Source: Runella aurantiaca (GTDB lineage Bacteria; Bacteroidota; Bacteroidia; Cytophagales; Spirosomataceae). From it: DNA of 64,000 nt. Location: the NCBI RefSeq assembly GCF_003339505.1, contig NZ_QPIW01000017.1:1-64000 (forward strand), given 5' to 3'. The position numbers were made by a program, and so were the translations under genes. The notes below the pieces were generated by a model. It made no database searches. It was not told the DNA's origin and saw nothing but the letters and a program-made list of their open reading frames with translations. How positions within the stretch are numbered: position 1 is the stretch's first letter; each line of letters begins with the position of its first letter. Positions 29,429 to 38,104 of this stretch are shown in pieces.

Positions 29429-32233
29429 TTATTTATTGCCTTCGGTTCCAGCAGGCATTGCGGTTCCCAATCCCAACTGATTCCAGTTGATGAGCACGTT
29501 CCAAACCATCGGGGCATCGTGGTGGTTGATGAAACGGTGCAACGGATTGAACGTAAACGCCACCAATCTCCCTGCCCCAACGGGTACATTGAAAATACCG
29601 CCGTGGCCAATGATGGTCTGCTCATTTCTGACAATTCCCGAAAGCACGTAGGGTTCTTCTTTCTTCGGTTTGGCTTCAGCTTTCGTTGGTTTCTGCTCAG
29701 GTAAACCCATAATCGGACCAGTATATTCTTCTTCTTCTTTCAACGGCTTAGTACCGTATTGCAATACCATCATGTCACGATTGTATTTTTTAGTTTGCAA
29801 CAACGGCGAAATGCCTTTAAAAATCGGGAACACCTCGGGATAACCGTACACAATGGGGCTGTCAGATTTGCGTATTTTGACGTTTACAATCGAACCCGGA
29901 TGATAAAGCCCCGTTGTTTCTACTTTATCCAAATCTCGGGAAATGCCCGTTTCGGCAATCATCGTTGAAGTGTTGTCCAAGGTCACCAATATACCACCGG
30001 CTTCTACAAACATTTTCAATTGATTAATCCCCTCAAAGCCCGGCCCGCCTGTCATGTCGGTGGTAGCATCAGGAAAACCATGCGACGGAAATTCGGGCGT
30101 TTTGGTATAAGGCAGTGGGCCAAATTTTTTGTCGATTTCATGAATAAAATCGCTCGCCGTTCCGCGCATTTTAGGAATGACAATGACGTCGTATTTTTTG
30201 CGCAAATCTCCCGCTATCAGGTCATCTTTTTCGATAGATGTGTACGGAATACCGCGCTGGTCGAAAGTAAACCGCACCCATCCTTCATCTTGGGTATTGA
30301 ACCAACTGTGGTAAATGGCGGCCCGTGGCAACGTCACTTCGTGCTGTTTGACGGTAGGTGTGGCGGTAGTAGCCGCCAAATCAAGTCCAAACTGCGACGT
30401 AATGCTTTTGGCTTGGTCGGCCGTGATGCCCTGCAACACCACCGAACCTGCTGCCAACGTATCTTTTATTCCACCCAAGGTCGTTTTAGCCTCCAAAACC
30501 GTTGCTTTGCTCGTTTTATTCTGATTTTTCAACCAGTACAATGCCGACAATACCGTGTTTTGGGCTTTGTAATTAATGACGTAATTTGTCCCCTCACCGT
30601 CTACTTTACCCGTGTATTTGGCATCTTCAGTCAGTAATTTAAGGTCGCTCGCGGCGTAGCTAACATTGTCAAGCGCTTTTACATCTACCCCATCTAAGTA
30701 CCCTAATGTCCACGCAACATCATCGTATGACGGGAATTTGGCTTCTTTGGGATAATTCTGTTTGGTCAACAACGACACGGCCAAATTGCGATAAGGTTGT
30801 TCCAATAAAACTACATAATCATCCGAAGTTGACTTATGTACTTCAATACCCTGGCCACGTAGTTGATTTACCAAATACGCCGCCATCACAGGGTCGCTTT
30901 GTTTTTTGGGAATGACAAACGCGCGCGGTGTTTCTTCTTTGCCTTTTTTGATGGCGTTCACGCCTTTTTGGTAAAAATTGGTCAACAACAAGCGCCGATT
31001 ATTGGCCGCATAGGTCAAGCCAGCCAACACACCTGCCTGCATGTAGTTGATGTTGTTGCGGTACGACCAGTTTACTTTTGCAGTAGCTGGATTGGGGCGA
31101 TACCATTCTTTGCTCGTAACAGGGTCGCCCGAATATTTTTGGTTGGACAAATCGCGCACGTAGGTAGTGGCACCTGCATTACCGAAGGTTTCGTAAAAAC
31201 GACCGACAGAATTGTGGTTGTTGGCAATCCAGAACGCATACCCGGGATTCCAACCGTCATAAAACGCCCACGTAAACACCCCCGGCAATCCTTGTGAAGC
31301 CAAGGCGGTCATTTCGTGGTTGGCCATGGTTTGCCACTCGCCGATGGTAATCGGGTCGATGGCATCGTTGTAAGGCCCCGTTCCCGTCGAGATGTACAAC
31401 AACGGCACTGACTCGTGCAAATCCAGCATAACCGTGGGGTGCCAATCGTAGTAAATTTTGTACATGGCCTTGGTCAGCGCCTGCGACATTTGTAAGCCGT
31501 CGCGGTTGTTGTCGTGGTAGGTGTATTTACCCCAATACGGCACCCGAGGAAAACCATCGTCGTAGTCTTTGCGGTTTTTGGTGTAACGATTGTACCAATC
31601 CACCTGCTTGTCCCAACCGTCGGGTTCAGATACGGGATTGATGATAACAATGATATTATCACGAATCGTTTTAATGTCTTCTGTTTGCCCTGTAATCAGG
31701 CGATAAGCCAGCTCCATGAGCATTTCGGGAGAACCCATTTCGGGCGAGTGAAGCCCCCCGTTGAGGTAATAAACGGGTTTGGTATCACCCAGCATTTTCT
31801 CCATTTCTTGCGGGGTTACCTTGCGAGGGTCGGCCAACAACGCCAATTGCTTTTGGTAATGGGCCACCCGCTTCATGGCATCCTGATTACCGATGGCAAT
31901 CAGCTGAATGGGGCGTCCTTCTTCACTGATTCCCTGTTGTTGAACCGTAATAAAAGGCGACGTTTGGGCCAGTTTTTGAAAATACCCATAAATCTCGGTC
32001 GTGTGGTGCAATACGCCGGGCGCGCCAATGATTTGCCCAAAATGTTTACGCGGCGAAGGCACCTTAGGGTCATCGATTAAATTAAGGACCGAAGAAGGCA
32101 AAAACCGCGTATCAGTGGTATACTCCCTGATTTTTTGATTGTAGGTTTCGTCAATCTGCTGCGCTTGCACGGCAGCCATTGAAAACGTAAGACAGGAAGC
32201 AATAAATGGTTTTAGGAAGTGTTTGAAGTGCAT
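29429..32233 (-). CDS. Exported M14-family zinc carboxypeptidase-like protein (type 2b)
   Basis: 934 residues, signal peptide 1-24 (cleavage after AAVQA). Same organisation as its neighbour: zinc motif GGLHSPEMGSPEMLMEL, NPVSEPDGWDKQVDWYNRYTK, HDNNRDG, WHPTVMLDLHES, a DJ-1-like C-terminal segment (AAIYHSWFNTQDEGW) and the HHDAPMVWN tail, followed by a 15-residue extension (GTAMPAGTEGNK) absent in the paralogue. Sequence similarity to 26554-29337 runs over the full length, so the pair arose by tandem duplication. Substrate unknown; exported peptide scavenging is the family-level expectation. Confidence 0.92.
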   Translation of the reverse strand: MHFKHFLKPFIASCLTFSMAAVQAQQIDETYNQKIREYTTDTRFLPSSVLNLIDDPKVPSPRKHFGQIIGAPGVLHHTTEIYGYFQKLAQTSPFITVQQQGISEEGRPIQLIAIGNQDAMKRVAHYQKQLALLADPRKVTPQEMEKMLGDTKPVYYLNGGLHSPEMGSPEMLMELAYRLITGQTEDIKTIRDNIIVIINPVSEPDGWDKQVDWYNRYTKNRKDYDDGFPRVPYWGKYTYHDNNRDGLQMSQALTKAMYKIYYDWHPTVMLDLHESVPLLYISTGTGPYNDAIDPITIGEWQTMANHEMTALASQGLPGVFTWAFYDGWNPGYAFWIANNHNSVGRFYETFGNAGATTYVRDLSNQKYSGDPVTSKEWYRPNPATAKVNWSYRNNINYMQAGVLAGLTYAANNRRLLLTNFYQKGVNAIKKGKEETPRAFVIPKKQSDPVMAAYLVNQLRGQGIEVHKSTSDDYVVLLEQPYRNLAVSLLTKQNYPKEAKFPSYDDVAWTLGYLDGVDVKALDNVSYAASDLKLLTEDAKYTGKVDGEGTNYVINYKAQNTVLSALYWLKNQNKTSKATVLEAKTTLGGIKDTLAAGSVVLQGITADQAKSITSQFGLDLAATTATPTVKQHEVTLPRAAIYHSWFNTQDEGWVRFTFDQRGIPYTSIEKDDLIAGDLRKKYDVIVIPKMRGTASDFIHEIDKKFGPLPYTKTPEFPSHGFPDATTDMTGGPGFEGINQLKMFVEAGGILVTLDNTSTMIAETGISRDLDKVETTGLYHPGSIVNVKIRKSDSPIVYGYPEVFPIFKGISPLLQTKKYNRDMMVLQYGTKPLKEEEEYTGPIMGLPEQKPTKAEAKPKKEEPYVLSGIVRNEQTIIGHGGIFNVPVGAGRLVAFTFNPLHRFINHHDAPMVWNVLINWNQLGLGTAMPAGTEGNK

Positions 32234-32657
32234 AGTAGGTTAGGTTAAGACAACTTGAGAAACGAGGAAGTAAACAATTTTTAAAGATTGCATTATATAG
32301 TTCTTATATCAAGTTTCGACAAAATTTAATTTTATGTATGTTTATTTACGCCCAACATAACAGAATAAATTATTCAAATAATACCATTTTTCAATTCTAA
32401 TAAAAGCGTTATTTCCTGCATATTTGGGCTATTTCTCATCTTTTTTTAGCCAAGAATACGCCTCAACCACTGCTTTGTTTTGTACTATTTAGCTCGTCGT
32501 TCATCAAAAGTAAAATCATTGACCAAATTTAAAGGCACAGAAGCACCAAGATGCGACGAACTGGCATAAATTGAATTCCAAAACTGGGAAGCGGTTACGC
32601 ATTAATTTCCTATTTTTGGCAAAACAACCCTTTTACGTAACAATCACTTACTAAGCC
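32234..32657. other. Divergent intergenic region between M14 and S41 peptidase genes
   Basis: 424 bp, AT-rich, with no supported gene. It must hold promoters for both directions. The only consensus-like element noticed is TATTTTTG at 32611-32618 on the plus strand. Confidence 0.6.
32611..32618 (+). promoter_or_regulatory. Bacteroidota -7 box (TATTTTTG) of the S41 protease gene
   Basis: TATTTTTG fits the TAnnTTTG consensus for the primary sigma factor of Bacteroidota and lies 40 bp before the S41 start. A matching -33 TTG is not clear at the expected distance, so the call rests on one box and position. Confidence 0.4.
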
Positions 32658-35600
32658 ATGTTAAAACCCTTTTTTAGCGTCCCCATTTTTACAGCCATTT
32701 ACGCTTTCATCCCCCTACTTTCTGTCGCACAATCGGAAGTTCATTTTGCTACCCACCCTACCCTCAGCCCTGACGCCAGCGCGATAGTCTTCGCGTACGA
32801 ATCTGACCTCTGGAAAACAGACTTAGGGACAGGCCTCACTACCCGAATTACGGCCATGCAGGGCAGTGAATCACACCCGCGTATTTCGCCCGACGGCAAA
32901 TGGCTGGCGTTTAGCGGCACCGAAAACGGCAACAGCGACGTCTACCTTATGCCCATAGAAGGCGGTAGCATCCAACAGCTCACCCATCACAGTACCTACG
33001 ATTTGGTGGAAGCGTGGTCATGGGATTCGCAAACCATTTATTTTGAGTCTGGCCCACAAAACGGAGGAACTACGTTTGCGGTTTCAATCAAAGGGGGTAC
33101 GCCCCGCCGCCTGTTCAAACATTATTTCAATCGCACCCACAACATCGTCGAAAGCCCAACGGGAGAGTTTTTTTTCAACGACACTTGGGAAAGCGACCAG
33201 CAGGCCATGCGCAAAGGTTACAAGGGCGATTTTAACCCTGATATTCAATCGTACAACCCCAAAACCAACGCTTACAAAAAATACACGGAGTACCGAGGCA
33301 AGGATATGTGGGCTACCGTTGACCGCAATGCCAACGTGTTTTTTGTCTCCGATGAGGCCAACGGTGAGTACAATCTTTACACCTTTCTCAACGGTCAAAA
33401 AACGGCTTTGACGTCCTTTAAAGAATCCATCAAACGCCCGCAGGTGAGCGCCGACGGCCGTAAAGTGGTGTTTGAAAAAGATTATCAGCCGTGGATTTAC
33501 GACGTAGCCACCAAAACCAGCGCCCCCGTTAAGCTCAACATTGTCCGCAATTTTACGCTTTCCAAAGGCCAAGACTTTAAAGTGAACGGCAATATTTCAG
33601 CGTTTGACGTTGCCCCCGACAACAAGAAACTGGCCTTCGTCGCACGCGGAGAACTGTTTGTTTCCGACCTAGAAGGCAAGTTTGTCAAACAACTCAAAAC
33701 CACCCCCAACGAGCGGGTGCTGGAAGTAAAATGGCTCGCCGACACCATGACCCTGTTGATTGGCCAAACGGTAGGGGGCTATCAAAATTGGTTCACGATG
33801 CGTGCCGACGGCAAAGGTGTGCTTACTCCAATCACCAAGGAAGCCCAAAGTAATCGCCAAATTTCGTTCAACAAAGACCGCACGCTGGGCGTCTACCTCA
33901 GCGGCCGCAATGAAGTCCGCACGATTGACCTCAAAACGAAAGAAAGCACTACCATCGTCAAAGATGAATTATGGGGTTTTTACAATGATTCGCCCCGCTT
34001 TTCGCCCAACAGCGAGTATGTGATGTTTACGACTTATCGCAATTTTGAAAAGGATATTTTTCTGCATCATTTGAAGAAAAACGAAACCATCAATTTGACC
34101 AATACGGGCATTTCTGAAGGCGAACCGGTGTGGTCGCCAGATAGCAAATACATCTATTTTTCGTCAGACCGGCTCAATCCGAGTTATCCTTTCGGGCCAC
34201 GTAAGCAAAAGGTGTACCGACTCGCGCTGACCAAACTGGAAGACCCGTACCGTTTGGAAAAATTTGAGGAGTTGTTTAAGCCCGAAGAAAAAAAGAAAGA
34301 CGCCGAACCAGAAAAGAAAGTTGACGATAAGAAAAAGAAAAAAGGCCAAAAAGACGACAAGCCCAAAGCGGAAAAACCTAAAAAAGAGGAGAAACCTATC
34401 GAGATTGATTTGACGGATATATGGGAACGCATGGAACAGGTGGGGCCGTCGTATGGACAACAAGGCACACCGGCGGTGATTCAGAAAGACGCCAAAACCT
34501 ACGTGTACTACATATCTGACCATCAGGAAGGAAACGACAAACTTTGGCGCAGCATCTATGAGCCTTTTCAGAAAACCAAAACCGAAAAAGCCGACGATGC
34601 CGATGAGTATGAGCTGGTTCAGACGGGCGACAAATACTACATCTTAACCGACGGAAAAATCAAGAAATTCAACTACGAAACCAACAAAGCCGACGAAGTC
34701 GAAATCAACCATACCTTCCGTCGTAGCTTAGAGGAGGAGTTTAGGCAGATGTACTACGAGGCATGGGCGGGTGTTGAAGAGAATTTTTACAACGAAACCT
34801 TCCACGGCGCCGACTGGAAAGTTTTGCGGGACCGCTACGCTAAATTCCTGCCGTTTCTTAACCGACGCGAAGATTTCAGGACGTTGTTTAATGACATGCT
34901 CGGCGAACTCAACGCATCGCATTTGGGCTTTTATTCAAACGGAAAAGAAGAGGACGTTTTTTACAAATCGCAAACGATGGAGTCAGGTATACTCTTTGAC
35001 ACGCAGCGTCCTTACGTGGTCGAGCGCGTGGTAAAACGCAGTGCCGCCGACAAACACGGCAAAAAAATCTTGCCTGGCGATGTGCTGACGCACGTAAACG
35101 GGCTGGCCGTAGATACGCTCCAAAACCGCGATTTTTATTTTACCAAACCCTCCACCGACACCGAGTTGGAACTGAGTTTCCGTCGCAAGGGTGCCGATAC
35201 AGCTTACACCGTGCGAGTACATCCGCAGGGGTCGCTTTCGGGAAATCTGTACGACGAATGGATGGATTGGAATCAAAAATACGTGGATGATAAATCAAAA
35301 AACCGCATTGCGTACGTCCACATGAAAGACATGGGCTTGGGACAATACGACAAATTTGTGCAGGATATGACCCGCGATTGGTACAAAAAAGACGCTTTGA
35401 TTTTGGATTTACGCTACAACACAGGCGGCAATGTGCACGATTTGGTCCTAAATTTCTTGGCCCAAAAGCCTTATTTACAGTGGAAATACCGCGAAGGAGC
35501 GCTCACGCCACAGCCCAATTTTGGCGTAGCGGCCAAACCGATTGTGCTGTTAATCAACGAACAATCGTTGTCTGACGCCGAAATGACCGCGACGGGTTTT

Positions 35601-35855
35601 AAGGCGCTCAAACTCGGAAAAATCATCGGCACAGAAACCTACCGCTGGATTATTTTCACTTCAGGCAAAGGACTCGTAGATGGCTCTTTTTACCGCCTAC
35701 CCGCATGGGGCTGCTACACGTTGGATGGCAAAAACATTGAGAAAGAAGGCACTACGCCCGACATTTACGTCAAGCAGACCTTCACCGACCGCCTAACCGA
35801 CAAAGACCCCCAACTCGACAAAGCCATCGAAGAGATTTTGAAAGACCTCAAATAG
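32658..35855 (+). CDS. Exported tricorn-type S41 protease
   Basis: 1065 residues. Signal peptide 1-24 (FIPLLSVAQ), then two beta-propeller regions with PD40/WD40-like repeats (HPRISPDGKWLAFSG, EPVWSPDSKYIYFSSDR; about 30-530). A very lysine-rich, charged insert follows (about 540-590), then a PDZ-like domain (about 785-860) and the TSPc serine protease domain. Probable catalytic residues by comparison with tricorn: His755 (LNASHLGF), Ser972-Asp973 (NEQSLSDAE) and a Glu in NIEKEGTTPDIYV (about 1030). Tricorn enzymes degrade oligopeptides; the signal peptide places this one outside the cytoplasm beside the M14 exopeptidases, fitting a stepwise peptide degradation role. Confidence 0.93.
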   Translation: MLKPFFSVPIFTAIYAFIPLLSVAQSEVHFATHPTLSPDASAIVFAYESDLWKTDLGTGLTTRITAMQGSESHPRISPDGKWLAFSGTENGNSDVYLMPIEGGSIQQLTHHSTYDLVEAWSWDSQTIYFESGPQNGGTTFAVSIKGGTPRRLFKHYFNRTHNIVESPTGEFFFNDTWESDQQAMRKGYKGDFNPDIQSYNPKTNAYKKYTEYRGKDMWATVDRNANVFFVSDEANGEYNLYTFLNGQKTALTSFKESIKRPQVSADGRKVVFEKDYQPWIYDVATKTSAPVKLNIVRNFTLSKGQDFKVNGNISAFDVAPDNKKLAFVARGELFVSDLEGKFVKQLKTTPNERVLEVKWLADTMTLLIGQTVGGYQNWFTMRADGKGVLTPITKEAQSNRQISFNKDRTLGVYLSGRNEVRTIDLKTKESTTIVKDELWGFYNDSPRFSPNSEYVMFTTYRNFEKDIFLHHLKKNETINLTNTGISEGEPVWSPDSKYIYFSSDRLNPSYPFGPRKQKVYRLALTKLEDPYRLEKFEELFKPEEKKKDAEPEKKVDDKKKKKGQKDDKPKAEKPKKEEKPIEIDLTDIWERMEQVGPSYGQQGTPAVIQKDAKTYVYYISDHQEGNDKLWRSIYEPFQKTKTEKADDADEYELVQTGDKYYILTDGKIKKFNYETNKADEVEINHTFRRSLEEEFRQMYYEAWAGVEENFYNETFHGADWKVLRDRYAKFLPFLNRREDFRTLFNDMLGELNASHLGFYSNGKEEDVFYKSQTMESGILFDTQRPYVVERVVKRSAADKHGKKILPGDVLTHVNGLAVDTLQNRDFYFTKPSTDTELELSFRRKGADTAYTVRVHPQGSLSGNLYDEWMDWNQKYVDDKSKNRIAYVHMKDMGLGQYDKFVQDMTRDWYKKDALILDLRYNTGGNVHDLVLNFLAQKPYLQWKYREGALTPQPNFGVAAKPIVLLINEQSLSDAEMTATGFKALKLGKIIGTETYRWIIFTSGKGLVDGSFYRLPAWGCYTLDGKNIEKEGTTPDIYVKQTFTDRLTDKDPQLDKAIEEILKDLK

Positions 35856-35864
35856 AAATTCCAT

Positions 35865-35872
35865 TATCTTTG
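35865..35872 (+). promoter_or_regulatory. Consensus Bacteroidota -7 box (TATCTTTG) upstream of the heptamer array
   Basis: TATCTTTG is an exact TAnnTTTG match, 10 bp after the S41 stop codon. TTTG at 35837-35840 is a possible -33 element, at a spacing of 24 bp (slightly long). It would drive the DUF4494 gene with a leader made mostly of the heptamer repeat. Confidence 0.5.
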
Positions 35873-35884
35873 ATGCCCCAATTT

Positions 35885-36034
35885 AATCGGAAATCGGAAA
35901 TCGGAAATCGGAAATCGGAAATCGGAAATCGGAAATCGGAAATCGGAAATCGGAAATCAGAAATCAGAAATCAGAAATCGGAAATCAGAAATCGGAAATC
36001 AGAAATCAGAAATCAGAAATCAGAAATCAGAAAT
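35885..36034 (+). repeat. Heptanucleotide tandem repeat, 20 full copies of AAATCRG
   Basis: Units run without interruption from 35891 to 36030 (20 x 7 bp), with partial units on either side. Nine units read AAATCGG at the left end; then AAATCAG units predominate, with two AAATCGG units interspersed. An open frame through the array (35873-36085) would give a monotonous 7-residue repeat (RKSEIGN) and overlaps the next gene, so it is judged non-coding. The array lies 23 bp before the DUF4494 start. Confidence 0.95.
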
Positions 36035-36056
36035 TCACTAAATCACTCATTACATT

Positions 36057-36569
36057 ATGCCAAGCTGGTACTTAGGAAAAATTAAATATCAACAGGAACA
36101 GGAGAACGGAGCGCTCAAATCCATCTCAGAAGCGTATTTGGTGGATGCAGTTTCGTACACCGACGCCGAGGCGCGCCTGTACGGCATCGTGGCCGACAAC
36201 ACCCCCGACTTTCAAATCAGCAGCCTCACCCGCATGAAGCTGTCGGATGTGTTTCACTTTGAAGATGAAGGCGGCGAAAAATGGTTTAAGTGCAAAACGT
36301 TTTACGTTTCTATCGACGACAGCAAAGGCGCGGCTAACGTTAAAGAGAAAAAAATTGTGAGTTTTATGCTCGTCAATGCCGACAGCCCCAAGCAAGCCAT
36401 CGAGCGCATTGAAAAAAGCCTCGCCACCATGCTCATTCCATACGAAATCACTGACGTAAACCTGACGCCGATTCTGGAAGTATACCCCTACTCTCCCGAA
36501 GACGACGCGCAGAAAGTCCCCGCTGGCTTTCGCCCGTTAGCAGAAGTACTGGCAGAACAGCAAGGTTAG
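36057..36569 (+). CDS. DUF4494 domain-containing protein
   Basis: 170 residues, cytoplasmic, no signal peptide. The start MPSWYLGKIKY and the body (ISEAYLVDAVSYTDAEARLYG, FKCKTFYVSIDD, EKKIVSFMLVNA, LEVYPYSP) match the widespread Bacteroidota DUF4494 family, usually about 150-170 residues. Function is not established. The heptamer array immediately upstream may modulate its expression, and a strong terminator follows 13 bp after the stop. Confidence 0.85.
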   Translation: MPSWYLGKIKYQQEQENGALKSISEAYLVDAVSYTDAEARLYGIVADNTPDFQISSLTRMKLSDVFHFEDEGGEKWFKCKTFYVSIDDSKGAANVKEKKIVSFMLVNADSPKQAIERIEKSLATMLIPYEITDVNLTPILEVYPYSPEDDAQKVPAGFRPLAEVLAEQQG

Positions 36570-36582
36570 ATTAGCTAACAAA

Positions 36583-36620
36583 AGCAAAAAAGGGGCGCTG
36601 CGAAGTGCCCCTTTTTTGCT
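36583..36620 (+). terminator. Rho-independent terminator of the DUF4494 gene
   Basis: AGCAAAAAAGGGGC pairs with GCCCCTTTTTTGCT around a short loop (gctgcgaagt region). It has a GC core and T-run typical of an intrinsic terminator. Confidence 0.85.
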
Positions 36621-36712
36621 TTTCGACCTTTGCCGTCAACATCAGAAAAATTACCCATTTACAGGATGTTTTTCCATGAAAAGTATCCTGAATTTTGTAA
36701 GAAAAAAACCTA

Positions 36713-37612
36713 ATGAAAATAACCGCACTATCGTTTATGAAAAATTCTTCAAAATTGTTAGTAGGATTGAGCACCGCTTTAGTATCATTGCTATTACTCG
36801 AAAACGCTGTTGCACAGTCGGTTACTATTACTCCTGGCGCTACAAATACCATTCAAACCTCCAATAGCACCAACTATATTGATTTGAAGAAGACCGGCAC
36901 AAATACCTTCGCGGGATTTCGTTTTCTCCAAAACCAATCAGTGCGCGGAGGGTTATTTTACAATGATGAACAAAACGTAATTAATCTTTCCAACGCCTCC
37001 AATTCCCAAGGTTTAATTTGGAACAATACTTCACAAAGGGTTGGGATTGGGGTGAATGCCCCCGATGCACGTTTGCATATTTTAACAAACAGTACCGGTA
37101 CAGTTCCGCATTTGTTAGTGCAGGAAAACAATAATAGTGACGGGGCAAGAATAAATTTTGAAAACTTTGGGATTGAACGCACATGGACGCTGTATGGAAA
37201 AAATTCAAGTTCTACCATACCAAGTGACAATGTTCTTAATATTTATCATTCGTCTTTTGGGAATATTGCCCAGTTTACCGGTGATGGAAATACGCAATTG
37301 AATGGCTTTACCCAATTGGGAGCTGATGCCCCTAAAATAAAAGTAAAGAAATTTACGGGCATTCTTGATAATGACGCTTCGACAAGCATAGAAACGGCAT
37401 TTACGGACTTTTCAAAAATAGTATCATTTACCGGATATATTCTAAGGTCCTCAATACCACAATTGGCAATTAACCCAAATGAGGAAGACAACGATTTTCA
37501 TTACGTTTTGCGCCTTTTGGGTAATGCACAAAATATTGATATTTTCTTTTCCCAAGTACCTCCGGCTTTGCGAGGCCAAACCTACACCGTCTATATTACG
37601 TTTGAAGAATGA
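36713..37612 (+). CDS. Secreted fibre-like protein of unknown function
   Basis: 299 residues with a signal peptide ending at ENAVAQ (about residue 35; a second ATG at 36737 gives a more usual n-region and is an alternative start). The N-terminal half is asparagine/threonine-rich, with a segment SQRVGIGVNAPDARLHI. That segment is the VGIGTxxPxxxLHI type motif common in Bacteroidota tail-fibre-like surface proteins and in S74-peptidase fibres. The C-terminal part (about 205-299) looks like a small beta-domain (KIKVKKFTG...YVLRLLGNAQNIDIFF). No chaperone domain was seen. It is followed after 81 bp by LytTR C on the same strand. Confidence 0.75.
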   Translation: MKITALSFMKNSSKLLVGLSTALVSLLLLENAVAQSVTITPGATNTIQTSNSTNYIDLKKTGTNTFAGFRFLQNQSVRGGLFYNDEQNVINLSNASNSQGLIWNNTSQRVGIGVNAPDARLHILTNSTGTVPHLLVQENNNSDGARINFENFGIERTWTLYGKNSSSTIPSDNVLNIYHSSFGNIAQFTGDGNTQLNGFTQLGADAPKIKVKKFTGILDNDASTSIETAFTDFSKIVSFTGYILRSSIPQLAINPNEEDNDFHYVLRLLGNAQNIDIFFSQVPPALRGQTYTVYITFEE

Positions 37613-37693
37613 TTTTTAACAAGCATAAATGGCCTGCTGTAAATGCAGAAGAGGCGCGATAAAAAATACTTCAAATACATCCACCAAGAGCGT

Positions 37694-38062
37694 ATGAACA
37701 ATTTTCTGGGAGTTATACCGACGGAAAGCGTAATACATTTACCTCGCTTTCAAACCAAAGACGGAGAACACTTTATTGACCTGCGGCGCATTGTGTGTTT
37801 AAACGCGCAGCTCAATTACACCATGTTTCAGTTAGATGACGGTGAACGGGTAATTACCTCGTATTCGTTGAGTAGATATGCTGCTTTATTGGAGAAACTG
37901 GGGTTCATCAGACTGCATAAATCCCATCTGCTGAATTTGTATTATTTATCACAATGTCAAATCCTGCATTTTGAACGCTTAGTTTTACCTTCCGGTCAAA
38001 TACTAGAGATTTCCCGAAGGAAAAGAACTGTTCTTCGACGGACCCTTAAATCTCTAAAATAA
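37694..38062 (+). CDS. Stand-alone LytTR DNA-binding protein C
   Basis: 122 residues from the ATG at 37694. An upstream in-frame ATG at 37643 would add 17 basic residues that are absent from the paralogues. It has a single LytTR domain: SVIHLPRFQTKDGEHFID, RIVCLNAQLNYTMFQLDDGE, SLSRYAALLEKLGFIRLHKSHLLN, EISRRKRTVLRR. No receiver domain. It is the most diverged of the three LytTR-only proteins in the window and, like them, is adjacent to a secreted repeat/fibre protein gene (36713-37612). It converges with the MORN gene at 38105; the 42-bp gap shows no hairpin. Confidence 0.87.
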   Translation: MNNFLGVIPTESVIHLPRFQTKDGEHFIDLRRIVCLNAQLNYTMFQLDDGERVITSYSLSRYAALLEKLGFIRLHKSHLLNLYYLSQCQILHFERLVLPSGQILEISRRKRTVLRRTLKSLK

Positions 38063-38104
38063 TTTTTCGTCCCTGTTTGAATTCTCAATAACAAATGTAC
38101 CTTA

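Noticed and set aside
35885-36034. Possible CRISPR array
   Set aside because: The units are 7 bp and directly adjacent, with no spacers and no cas genes in the window.
35873-36085. Open frame through the heptamer array (RKSEIGN repeats)
   Set aside because: Produced by a simple 7-bp repeat; overlaps the DUF4494 start and has no independent support.
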